A stretch of 64,000 nucleotides of DNA, from the NCBI GenBank assembly GCA_019096195.1, contig JAGTXK010000021.1, positions 496,001 through 560,000 of the forward strand, in the 5' to 3' direction. The notes under the pieces were generated by a model, which worked only from the letters and a program-made list of their open reading frames with translations, was not told where the DNA came from and did no database searches. Each line of letters starts with the position of its first letter. The first letter of the stretch is position 1. The stretch is from Boletus sp. NGJ (Eukaryota > Basidiomycota > Agaricomycetes > Boletales > Boletaceae). Both the position numbers and the translations under genes were made by a program. Below, in pieces: positions 1-9,639 of the stretch.

Positions 1-1106
1 ATCCAGCCGTGTAATATTCAAACGCTTCGCAAGCTTCTGGAGATCCCTCCAGTATTTTTACGATCCTCTTGTAAAGGCCCGATCGTTGTCTCCGTCAGTT
101 CACCGAATGTTTCCAGCTTTGATTTCTTGCTGCTCGCAGCAAGCGTGGAGATCTGGTTGGTAGTCTCGCCTACTCGCTCTTCCTTGTAAAAGGATAATAC
201 ATCGCTAAAATAGGTCGTAAATTAAGTGTTAACATGAGACAGGACTTGGTACATACTTGACATTATGGATGAACAGCGTCATCTCCGGGATCGCCTGAAT
301 GTAGTCATTCAGGAGGACCTCTCGCGGGAACACCATAAATGAATAGGCTTCTGCGACACCAGACAATATTCGCTGGTAAGTGGGATACTGTTGCGCAGCG
401 CTTGAGATCTACTCATCATTGTCAGTGGCATGTTCTGCAGGGCAATTACAGCAATGTTACCTTCATGGATCCCGTTTCGTGCTCCAGTATATTAGCAGCG
501 ATAAAGTTCAATGTCGATGTGGTGATCAAATGTGAGGCAACCGGTCGATAAAGGTGCGAGGCCCGACGGATGATATCTGCAAATGCATCTAGAACGCCAT
601 TCCCCTGCGGTTCCTTCACAATGAATCGGTCATTGAACATATAGATGTCGGGCATCTCTGCTTCGAAGCGGTTGGCCGCGTCATCCACGAAGATCGCACA
701 CGATGTATAGAGTGCAATCCATATCTGGGTTGGACGGTGGGGGAGATGTACGCCGGCAGTTGCTGCATAGACGACCCCCTCGCGCAGGTACGTCCGTACA
801 GACGGATCGGCGTCTACTGGGTAGCCACGTCGCTTCGCATCGTCGATACACTCCTGGTAAAGAACCTCGTCGAATGGAGTGATCTCATATGGAACATTGC
901 ATTGTTCGAGAAGGGAGCGAATATTTGCACGTGCGGTCTGATCCTGCAAAGAGTGATGTCAATCGACGAAAGCCTCTTTGACGCTTTCCTTACCAGTTGC
1001 ATGTCGAGTATTGCGGTTTGCGTTGAAACCTGTGAACTACTCGCCTTGCTCTTATATCTAGCCAAGACGTTACTTACTTGTGGATTTCCGACTCTATCGT
1101 AGTCAT
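1..1106 (-). pseudogene. TRI5-family sesquiterpene synthase-like gene, copy A (cut by window edge, one frameshift)
   Basis: This gene resembles trichodiene-synthase-type class I terpene cyclases, which ionise farnesyl diphosphate in the cytosol. The predicted start is the ATG at 1104-1106. Intron 1 uses GTAAGT and a TAG acceptor that restores the frame into VSTQTAILDMQL. Three more short introns follow at the same positions as in the 20-kb copy. The Asp-rich site reads DDAAN, so its fifth residue is Asn. The second metal motif NDVLSFYKE is intact across its split codon. In the last exon one extra C in the run at 78-80, compared with copies B and C, shifts the frame before the C-terminal region, and the last residues lie outside the window. 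Everything else is open, so this is either a very young pseudogene or a sequencing error in a working gene. Confidence 0.75.
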
Positions 1107-1369
1107 CGGTGCGATTGGCTATTCCAGGTTCGAAGAACGTTCATCACAGGTCGCCGGGTTTCAGACGGTTATGTTAGAAACCGGTTCGGAAGGAAGGAGT
1201 ATACATTATGTAGTGGACGCTTTAATTGGTTCATTGCGAATCGCCGCACAACGCACTCTGATGACTCGGTCCCCGGATCAAGTCGGTGATTCGCACGCAG
1301 TGAGTTCTAGCGTCTACCGGAGCGGTGCGCCGCGTTGTTGTACAAGTTGGGTTAACAAGGTAATGGTTA

Positions 1370-1700
1370 TTGGAGGACGTCGCACACCAGATATGCAACA
1401 CCGCATTTTGATGAGATTGTGCCGCCGGAGTCCCCCCACCGGCATAGCGGTGGATCTAACCGGAAGATACACCGTCATTGGGAAAGCCGTGGAAGTTTTC
1501 AAAGGTTGCCCTACAGTTTTATTGCGTGTTTCAGACTCAGTGATTCCTTCAACGGCGTATCACGATCGGTCTTGCTATTGCAAGGTTATGCTCGCCAGTG
1601 AGAACGGTGAATCTAACAAAAATGGAAGAATGCGAAATCTGCCGAAGATAATGGGGCCAGTTCAGGGTCGCCCAGAGGCAAACTCCGAAATGGGTTGTGT
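1370..1700. repeat. Conserved 5' module of the array, copy 1
   Basis: A stretch upstream of TRI5-like copy A recurs upstream of copies B (about 4,950-5,280) and C (about 8,470-8,740). Shared landmarks include CACACCAGATATGCAACACC, GGTTTTCAAAGGTTGCCC-like sequence, and CAGACTC followed by a CTGCAATTCTCCGAGGG-type tail in the later copies. Long plus-strand frames through this copy are not open in the others, so I do not call a gene on that strand. The rest of 1,107-2,236 shows nothing I can name. Confidence 0.5.
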
Positions 1701-2236
1701 CCCAGGTTGTGGTGATTATGAGGCCGAGGGTAACTCCGGGGTCGGCTTGTCTCGTCAAAAAAGCCGCGTCTGCTCAACCCTCAAGCTCGTCGTCTTGCAA
1801 TTTAATGGAACACTGTGAACCTTTTTCGCTGATCTTTTTTGACAAGTCCAAGGAGTGGTCACATACCAACTGCCAAATTAGCGTGTTTCAGTCGGAGATA
1901 TATGTTTAACGTCCGCCTGTATGCAGACAAATTCCGGACCGCAACATCGTTCTAAAGCGGGGTGTACCTCCAAGCGTCCGGTAAATAGCGTACTTCGTTA
2001 GCCGGAGGATTCTACCTAAGTATGTCCGGAAGAGGCTGTGGACACTCTCACTTTTGGTCGTAAAATTTCGTAGCTCGAGGCTGCACGTAAAGAATTTACT
2101 TCGGTGGGATGCGGACCGTTAGCACGGCATTGCGAGCTGATCGACATGGCAATGGACTGTCCCTCGAAGTATATAATGCGATCAGCATGACGATACAAGA
2201 TTCTGTGTGACTCACCCCATCCACTGGCACTCGACT

Positions 2237-2709
2237 ATGCAACCATCATCATATCAAGCATACGCATCAGAGTCTTTCCCCGCAAAAAAGACAAAGACAC
2301 AGTCACAGCGAGATTATCGGTCCAAAGAAATGGACGGTTTCTCTGAGCTGCGCAATGCGTTACTCCTTGTGGATCCATTCGACACCCCATCGGGCAGAGA
2401 CGCCACGCGGCATCAGCTGCTCGTCGCAGGTCAGGCAATAATGCTTCTGGGTTGAACTTGTCAAGCTGATATGATCCAATAACAGCTGCAAAAAAGCTGC
2501 GAAATCTCGCTGACGAAAAGGAAAAGCTCGTGTTGGAATTATTAGCAATACCAACCACTGCGAGTCACGAACCAGACATGAGGACCCCCTGTGGGATGAC
2601 TGCCCGTTGGTGCTCCTTTTCTGTAAACATCTCGCGTTTACAATGGAGAATCTTCATCTTCAGAAAATATCGCAGCCCCTGGGGTTGTATGGTCAAATCA
2701 GGGCGCTGA
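2237..2709 (+). CDS. Small bHLH-like putative transcription factor, copy 1
   Basis: The ATG at 2237 opens a lysine/arginine-rich N-terminus (PAKKTKTQSQRDYRSKE) followed by two predicted amphipathic helices, DGFSELRNALLLVDPF and ATRHQLLVAAAKKLRNLADE. A loop separates them and a leucine-rich tail follows, as in small basidiomycete bHLH proteins. A GT-AG intron (about 2,429-2,484, ending ATAACAG) interrupts helix 2 at the same place as in the copy at 5.9 kb. The frame stays open to the TGA at 2707. The 3' end is uncertain, because an alternative intron could join a frame containing DYENP and PPPFHG further downstream. The basic region lacks a textbook His-Glu-Arg set, so DNA binding is inferred from the helix pattern. 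The partner TRI5-like gene lies in opposite orientation. Confidence 0.45.
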
Positions 2710-3692
2710 CATGCAACACTCACATTCGATGGCCTCTCCCCCACTTCGAGATTACGAGAATCCTGTTTATGGATGGATAGAGAGCCCACCTCCATTTCAT
2801 GGGTACGCCAGTCATATGACGTGGCGGTAGAGTCGTCATATCGTTCCCTTTGCCAGTGGTGACGGAAATGCGGCGGCTTCACTAGCACGTTTTTGGTGTT
2901 GTCCCGCTTACGAAAGGGACAATGTATATAACACCACACCTACATACCAGCATCGGACGAGAGAGAGAGGGGGAAACTCTATACTTTATATTGTATACTG
3001 CAACAAGCAGACTACACTACTATGACGCGGTGCCTACAATTTTAGCCGTGAAATAATATGTAACCACTACGAGACCACCAAAGATGCTAACTCTGACGAG
3101 CAGTTTGGCCGCGAGGGGGTTGGCGTGTCTCTGTTTCTTAAAAGCGTCAGTGTTGTGAAAGAATTCGACCAGAGTCCAGACTCCAGAGTATGGAGAGTCG
3201 TGATTCCAACGGTTTCTGATGGTCTCTGGCATCACGGAATGCCATGCTTCTTTCGCCATCACCATGACCTCAAGGAAATCTTTCTTGTAGATCTCGTGGA
3301 CTGCACACCAGCTTTGTCAAGGTCAATTGCTCACCTTCTAAAATCACGACAGTACGATGCCTTTAAGCATGGATGGTTCCAGCATATGTGCAGGGTTCGA
3401 CAAAGGGGAGTTGCAATGGCTACGTTTGAACTGACCTATTAAATTGGGTGGTTTCAGTCGGAGATATTTCCGGACCGCTATATCAGAAAATCCAAGCCAC
3501 TCCACATCCAATCTGACTCTTCTTTGGCCACCCAACTAACTCTAAAAAGCAGAGATGAGGACTTTCAAGTTCAAGTCTTGGGTACATACAGATCAAGGAT
3601 TATTGTGCCACCTACGCGCTGCGCATTCATAAGTAGTATACGAAGTGTACCGTATTGATGATGAAGTATAGGATCAAAAACCTCGACCCCGC
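2710..3692. other. Spacer between array units, with a transposase relic
   Basis: Apart from the transposase relic at about 3,110-3,310 and a possible extra bHLH-like exon at 2,690-2,830, I see no gene here. The part just left of 3,693 is the 3' flank of copy B and resembles the 3' flank of copy C. A GAGAGAGAG run lies near 2,960. Confidence 0.4.
3110..3310 (-). pseudogene. Relic of a pogo/Tigger-like DDE transposase
   Basis: The minus strand reads AVHEIYKKDFLEVMVMAKEA and then WHSVMPETIRNRWNH. This resembles the C-terminal end of pogo/jerky-type DDE_1 transposases, where an 'AW..V.PETI.NCW.HT' signature follows the catalytic core. Only about 65 codons remain, and no catalytic Asp residues or terminal inverted repeats are visible. 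It is a short remnant and cannot be active. Assignment rests on this one signature, so confidence is moderate. Confidence 0.5.
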
Positions 3693-4817
3693 CTACAAGT
3701 CCAAGTCCTCCGATCGATATCTCGCTGTAGAGGTATGGAAGTCAACAAATTCTGCCTTGAAATGTTCAAATACTCCGCAAGCTTCTGGGGATCCCTCCAA
3801 TGTTTTACGATCCTCTTGTAAAGGCCGATCATCATCTCCGTCAATTCACCGTACGTTTCCAACTTTGATTTCTTGGTGCGAGCAGCGAGCGTGAAGATTT
3901 GGTTGGTCGTCTCGCCTACTCACTCTTCCTTGTAAAAGGATAATACATCGCTTAAATAGCTCATAAATGATGTCTCAACGTGAAACAGGACGAGGTACAC
4001 ACTTGTCGTTGCCGACGAACAACGTGGGACCCCCTGAATGTAGTCATTCAGGCGGATCTCCCGCGGGAACACCATAAATGAACAAGCTTCCGAGAGACCA
4101 GACTCGCTGGTAAGTAGGATACTGTTGTGCAGCACTCGAGATCTACTCGTCATCCTCAGTGACATGTTCTTCAGGGGAAATTAGAGCAGTGGTACCTCCA
4201 CGGATCTCGTCTCGTACTCAGTAAATGAGCAGTAAAAAAGCTCAGTGTCGCTGTGACGATCAAATGCGAGGCACCCGGGCGATAGAGGCCCGAGGCCCCA
4301 CGGATGATATCTGAAAAATGCATCCAGGGCATCATTCCCCGTGGTTCCTTGACAACAAATCTGCCATTGAACAGATAGATGTTGGGCATCTCTCCTATGA
4401 AACGATTGGCCGCCTCGTCCGCGAAGATGGTACACGATGTATAGAGTGCAATCCATATCTGGGTTGGATGGTGGGGGAGATGTGCGCCGGTAGTTGCTCC
4501 ATAGACGACCTCCTCCGTCCATTGGATAGCCATGCCGGATTGCCTTGTCGATACATTCCTGGTACTAAAGGACGTCGTCAAATGGGGTGACCTCGTATAG
4601 AACATCGAATTTGTCGAGAAGGAGGGAGCGAATATTTGCACGTGCGGTCTGAATCTGCAAAGAGTGATGTTAGTCGTCGAAAGCCCCATTGGCGTTTTCC
4701 TTACCGGTTGCATGTCCAGTATCGCGGTTTGCGTTGAAACTGTGGGCCACTCGCCTTGCTCTTATATCTAGCCAAGACGTTACTTACTTGTGGATTCTCC
4801 GACTCTATCGTCGTCAT
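3693..4817 (-). pseudogene. TRI5-family sesquiterpene synthase pseudogene, copy B
   Basis: The exon order of copy A is recognisable: IALYTSCTIFADEAANRF (Asp-rich motif DEAAN), then NIYLFNGRFVVKEP, then the NSE-motif exon and a C-terminal RYRSEDLDL followed by TAG. It is broken in several places. An extra base lies in exon 1 (GGAGAATCC against GGAAATCC in copy A). The TAG acceptor of intron 1 is changed to TGG. Coding sequence is lost around 4,520-4,620. Frames change within the Asp-motif exon, and a base is missing in the last exon near 3,810. No single frame encodes a complete enzyme. Confidence 0.8.
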
Positions 4818-4949
4818 CGGTGCGATTGGCCATTTCAGATTCGAAGAACGTTCATCAACATCACAGGTCGTGCGATTTCAGATGTTTATGTTAGGAACCT
4901 GTTCGCAAGGAAGGAGTATACAAGTCGGGTGAACAAGGTAATGAAGTCA

Positions 4950-5280
4950 AGGGAGATCGCACACCAGATATGCAACACCGCATTTTGATGAGACTGGACC
5001 GCCGGAGCCAGCGACTGGCATGACGGTGGACCTAACTGGAACATCCCAATGATTGGCATGGGCGCGGAGGTTTTCAAAGGTTGCCCCTACAGATTTCTTG
5101 TGTGTTTCAGACTCGTTGATCTGCCTGCAATTCTCCGAGGGCATGTCACGATCGATCCCGTTCATCGTGGGACGGGGCTTGCTATCGGAAGGTATTACCT
5201 GCCAATAGGAGGGGTGGACGTAATAAAAGCTAAATCTGGTAATCGCCAAAGGTAAAGCCTCGGGCCAGTTCAGTTGTCGT
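4950..5280. repeat. Conserved 5' module of the array, copy 2
   Basis: This is the counterpart of the 1,370-1,700 module. On the minus strand both this copy and the one at 8.5 kb keep a similar peptide-like string (SENCRQI, ESETH, KSV, ATFEN), which could be coding or simply recent common ancestry. No start, splice pattern or family is recognisable. Confidence 0.45.
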
Positions 5281-5479
5281 CACCACAATCACGAAGGTTC
5301 ACGTCTTGGAACTCGATAACCCGAAAAGCGCGCAGCCTTGTTGTCTGGAGGATTCTACCAAGGTCATTATGCCAACTTGATTCGGCGCACTCAGATGCCA
5401 TGCTACACGCCTACGTGGCGCTGCCCTACTTCTTCTCCCCTGGGCCTGACCTTACACCCTCACAACAGCTGGCGTTGAT

Positions 5480-5760
5480 ACTCATATCGCTAAAATAGGT
5501 CAGGTAAGATAGGACAAGGTATGCACACACTTGACATTGTCGATGAACAGCATCATCTCAGGGATCACCTGAATAAAGGTCCAAGGCGCGACGGATGATG
5601 TCTGCAAATGCATCCAGAACGCCATTCCCCTGTGGTTCCCTCACATTGAATCGGTCATTGACCAGATACATGTTGGGGATCTCTGCTATGAAACAGTGGG
5701 TCACGTCATCCGCGAGGATGACGCCCGACGTGCAGAGTGCGACCCGTATGCTTGCTCACG
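5480..5760 (-). pseudogene. TRI5-like fragment with internal deletion
   Basis: The minus strand holds pieces of the synthase gene in the right order but with the middle missing. A segment matching the 3' part of exon 3 (about 5,525-5,575) joins directly to the Asp-motif exon. That exon runs through the region matching NRFI and the ASDL/DAFADIIRRA segment, with DVTHCFIAEIPNMYLVNDRF-like sequence. The bases coding for the end of exon 2, intron 2 and the start of exon 3 are absent. The fragment lies directly upstream of the second bHLH-like gene. Confidence 0.65.
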
Positions 5761-5911
5761 AGACGTCCCGAAGAGTTCATTTCGGTTGAATTCGGACCAT
5801 CAGCACAGCTTTGCGAAAGGAATGACAGGGCAATGGACTGTCCCTCGAAGCATATAATATGGTCAGCATGGCGACAAAAAGTTCTGTGTGATTCATCCCG
5901 GGCACTCAACT

Positions 5912-6386
5912 ATGCAACCGTTGTCATCTCAAGTATATGCATCAGAGTCTTCTCCCGCGAAAAAGACGAAGACGCAATCACAGCGAGAGTATCGGTCCAA
6001 AGAAACGGACGGCTTCTCTGAGCTGCGCAATGCGTTACTCCTTGTGGATCCATTCGACACAGCATTAGGCAGAGATGCCACGCGGCATCAACTTCTCATC
6101 GCAGGTCAGTAAATGATGCTTCTGGGTTGAACTTATCTGCTGAGATGATCCAATAACAGCTGCAAAAAAACTGCGGAATCTTGCTGACGAGAAGGAAAAG
6201 CTCGTATCGCAATTATCAGCAATACCTACTACCACTGAGAGTCACGAACCAGACACGAGGACCCCCAGTGGGAAGATTGCCCGTTGGTGCTCCCTTTCCG
6301 TAAACATCTCACGTTTACAATGGAGAATCTTCATCTTCAGAAAATGTTGCAGCCCCTGGGGTTGTATGGTCAAATCAGGGCGCTGA
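5912..6386 (+). CDS. Small bHLH-like putative transcription factor, copy 2
   Basis: This is the paralogue of the gene at 2,237. It starts at the ATG at 5912 and has the same basic N-terminus (QREYRSKETDGFSELRNALL), the same loop, the same intron position (about 6,105-6,160, ending ATAACAG) and the same leucine-rich second helix (KKLRNLADEKEKLVSQL). The frame is open to the TGA at 6384. In this copy a further frame, about 6,355-6,570, is open without stops (DYENP, PPPFHG, QSYDVALESSYRS) and may be a third exon. The paired preservation of both copies next to terpene-synthase units suggests a regulator that was co-duplicated. DNA binding is inferred. Confidence 0.45.
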
Positions 6387-7126
6387 CATGCAACACTCAC
6401 AATTGATGGCCTCTCCCACACTGGCACTTCGAGATTACGAGAATCCTATCCACGTTTGGATAGACACCCCTCCTCCATTCCATGGGAATGTGTGCCAGTC
6501 ATACGACGTGGCGTTAGAGTCGTCATATCGTTCCCCTTTGGTGACGGACATGCGACGGTTTCACTAGCACATCTTTGGTGTGGCGAGGATCTCGTCGGTC
6601 TACCGCCACCTTCCCGCTTACGTATTATTACCTAATACGACAGGGACATTAATGTAAATAGTAAAATGTAACATCACACCTACCAGCGTCGGACTCCAGA
6701 CAGAGGATGGGAAGAGAGAGAGACTCTATATTCATTTTTTACAACACAACAAGTAGACTATTTTACTGTACTAAGACACGGTCCCTTTGGGGCCGTGAAG
6801 TAATCTTTAAATTAATATATTACAAATTTGAGTGGATAACTATTATTGTAATAGTTGGCGCCACTTCATGGGTCTCGTTTGACTGAATACTTGATGGTTC
6901 ATCATATGATACAGCCTATTGTCAGAGGGACGGGCCTGTGCATGTCGTCACACAAGTGCCGCCATCTGTTGGAACCTTAAGCTCGTCAACAATAGGATTA
7001 TTATGCGACGCCGCACATTCATATGCATCAGGAAAGTATGTACAGTCGGAGGAATTTACGAAGTGCTCGTATTTTATTGTATCGAGTGTATCTAATAAAG
7101 TATAGGAATGAAAACCCCGACTCCGC
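6387..7126. other. Spacer, no gene recognised
   Basis: The left part (to about 6,570) may be a third exon of the bHLH-like gene. The remainder is the 3' flank of TRI5-like copy C and includes an AT-rich stretch near 6,800-6,850. I see no RNA gene or further coding sequence. Confidence 0.4.
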
Positions 7127-8262
7127 CTACAAGTCCAAGTCCTCCAATCGATATCTCGCTGTAGAGGTATGGAAGTAAACAAATCCGGCAAATCTTCGCA
7201 AGCCTTTCTTCCAATATTTACGATCCTCTTGTAAAGGCCGATTGTCGTCTCCGTCAGTTCACCGTACGTTTCCAACTTTGATTTCTTGGTGCGAGCAGCT
7301 AGCGTGGAGATCTGGTTGGTCGTCTCGCCTACTCGCTCTTCCTTGTAAAAGGATAATATATCGCTAAATTCGGTCGTTAATAAAGCTAAGTGTCAACGTG
7401 AGACAGGACAAGTACACACTTGACGTTGTTGATGAACAGCGTCATCTCTGGGATCGCCTGAATGTAGTCATTCAGGGGAACCTCTCGTGGGAACACCGTA
7501 AATGCGTAAGCTTCTGAGACACCAGACAAGATTCGCTGATAAGTGGGATACTGATGCGCAGCACTCGAGATCTACTCGTCGTCGTCAGTAACATATTCAC
7601 GAGGGTGATTTCGGTGGTGATACCTTCATAGAGCTCGTTTCATGCTCCAATAAGGTGGCAGTGACAACATTCATTATCGATGTGGTGAGTAAATGACACG
7701 CAATAGGCGGATGGAAGTCCGACGCCCGACGGATGAGGTCTGCAAATGCATCCAGAACGGCACTCCCCTGCGGTTCCCTCCTGATGAATCGATTATTGAA
7801 TTGATAGATGTTGGGCATCTCTGCTGGGAAACGCTTGGCCGTATCGTCCAGAAGACAAATGCACGACGTGTAGAGTGCGATCCATATCTGGGTCGGACGG
7901 TGGCGGAGATAAACGCCAGCGGTCGCTACATAGCTGACCCCTACTCGTAAGCACGTCCGTAGAGACGGGTCGCCGTCTACTGGATAGCCACGTCGAATCG
8001 CATCGTCGATAGATTCCTGATACAGGACCTCGTCAAACGGGGTGACCTCATATACAACATTACATTGCTCGAGAAGTGAGCAAATATTTTCGCGTGCGCT
8101 TTGGATCTGCAAGGTGTGTTAGTTGACGAATCCCTCGGCTCGACTTGATCCTCACCAATTGCGTGTCAAGCTTGCAGTTCGTGTCGGGACTGTGGGTCAC
8201 TCGCCTTGCTCTTATATCTAACCAAAACGTTCCTTGTAGATTTCCGACTGGATCGTGATCAT
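7127..8262 (-). pseudogene. TRI5-family sesquiterpene synthase pseudogene, copy C
   Basis: The large exon is fully open (TPFDEVLYQESIDDAIRRGY to LLEHETSSMK). Introns 2 and 3 keep good splice sites and the NSE motif reads NDILSFYKE. The Asp-rich site reads DDTAK, with Lys at the fifth position. Two lesions disable it. The donor of intron 1 has lost bases (CTACAAGGAACG where copy A has CCACAAGTAAGTAACG). About 27 bases are missing near 7,190-7,220 in the last exon, with a frame change before RYRLEDLDL. Upstream it carries the conserved 5' module. Confidence 0.8.
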
Positions 8263-8469
8263 CAGTGCGATTTGGCTAGTCCACGTTCGGAGAATGTTCT
8301 TTGCATGCATTCGGTTGGGAAGAAAGGGATATACACTGGTAATAGACATCTTGCAATTGGCTCTCCTTGCCCATCGCCACATAACGTACGCTGATGAGAG
8401 ATCACGTCAGTGATTGGCTTGCAGCGACGTAACGTATGTTATCTGGCACATGCCGAGCTGTCGCACAAG

Positions 8470-8740
8470 TCGAGTGAAAATAAGGTATGTCACTGGAACT
8501 GGATCGCCGGAGGCTGCCACTGGCAAGGCGGTGGACCTAACCAGAACATTGCACTGGCATGCAGGGGTTTTCAAAGGTTGCCCGCACAGATTTGTTGTGT
8601 GTTTCGGACTCAGTGATCTGCCTGCAATTCTCCGAGGGCGGGAATGGTGGACCTAACTCTGGTATCTGCCGAAGATAAAGGAGCCAGTTCAGCGCCGCCC
8701 TCGTCGTCCCCACAACCACCAAGGTTCGACATGATGCCAA
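8470..8740. repeat. Conserved 5' module of the array, copy 3
   Basis: This is the third copy of the flank described at 1,370 and 4,950. It shares the GGTTTTCAAAGGTTGCCC and CTGCCTGCAATTCTCCGAGG landmarks. No gene is recognised. Confidence 0.45.
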
Positions 8741-8804
8741 CTTGATGCTGCGCACTCACATGCTATGCTACACAGGGCCTGCGTGGCACTGCTCTACCTC
8801 TCCC

Positions 8805-9330
8805 TGGATACTCGATTTTGTTGATGAACAACATCGTCTCTGGGATCGCCTGAATAGAGGTCCATGGCCGGACGGATGAAGTTTGTACATACATTCAGAA
8901 CGCCATTCCCCTGCGGTTACGAGGTCACCGCGTTTGACGAAGACCTTTACCAAGAATCTATCGACTATGCAGCAAACGCTGGTGTGCATCTCTCACATTG
9001 TCCGACCCAGATATGGGTCACACTCAACACGTCGACTGTCATCCTCGTGGATGACGTGACCCACCGTCTCATAGCAGAGATCCCCAACATGTGGTATCTG
9101 TTCAATGACCAATTCATGGTGAGGATGCAATAACCACATTTCTCAAGATACAATCTGTAGTGTGTGTTAATCGACGAACGCCACGTAAATTTTTCGCTTA
9201 CCAGTTGCGTGTCGAGCACTGCAGTTCGTGTTGAAACAGTGGGCTACTTGGCTTGCTCCTATATCCAGCCATGATGCGACTTGTGAATTTAGGGCTGCAT
9301 CATGATCGTTGTTGCGCTTAGCAGTTACAT
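8805..9330. pseudogene. Scrambled TRI5-like fragment containing an internal inversion
   Basis: The ends read as synthase sequence on the minus strand: exon-3-like sequence at about 8,815-8,860, the AF..II/NGVL segment at about 8,870-8,917, and exon-1/intron-1 sequence at about 9,135-9,300. The middle (about 8,918-9,130) reads on the plus strand: YEVTAFDEDLYQESIDYA, HCPTQIWVTLNTS, ILVDDVTHRL and YLFNDQFM. The Asp-rich site in the inverted part is DDVTH. It is a rearranged relic with no complete frame. Confidence 0.7.
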
Positions 9331-9639
9331 GAGAACATTCAGGGAACGTTCATCGCATGTTATACGGTTGGCTTGCATACCGCGATGCGACCAGTTAATG
9401 GTGTTAGTTACACCGGACACCGGATCTGTGCTGCCCAGCTGCAGTCCAAGTGAGGGTGAAAAAGATAATGGTGGACCTGACAACAATGCAGGAATACTCC
9501 CATGAGTCCCATCATAGATGCTTGGTGAAATTGAGCACCATTGAGCGCACGATGAATGGTACTGTAGGAATGTACGTGGTGGTTCACGTGTAAGATTGGA
9601 ACGGAGTACAAACACCTGTGCCCCCACTCAATTGCCACC
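9331..9639. other. Upstream region of TAF6
   Basis: No gene is recognised. The last bases before the TAF6 start form a strong initiation context (GCCACCATGAG), and a CACGTG palindrome lies at about 9,585. Confidence 0.4.

Larger units (their letters stand above)
1..9300. repeat. Segmentally duplicated terpene-synthase / bHLH-like array
   Basis: The block is built from repeated modules. Each has a minus-strand TRI5-like copy, then a conserved 5' flank, then in two of three cases a plus-strand bHLH-like gene and a spacer. Unit I spans about 1-3,650, unit II about 3,650-7,080, and unit III (lacking the bHLH-like gene) about 7,080-9,300. The homology extends through introns and flanks, so the copies arose by DNA duplication rather than by retrocopying. 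Decay differs between units: copy A is almost intact, B has several frameshifts, and C is damaged at both ends. Confidence 0.75.

Noticed and set aside
1078-1818. A 246-codon plus-strand open frame upstream of TRI5-like copy A.
   Set aside because: The homologous modules near 5 kb and 8.5 kb are not open in that frame, it overlaps synthase exon 1 on the other strand, and it shows no family resemblance.
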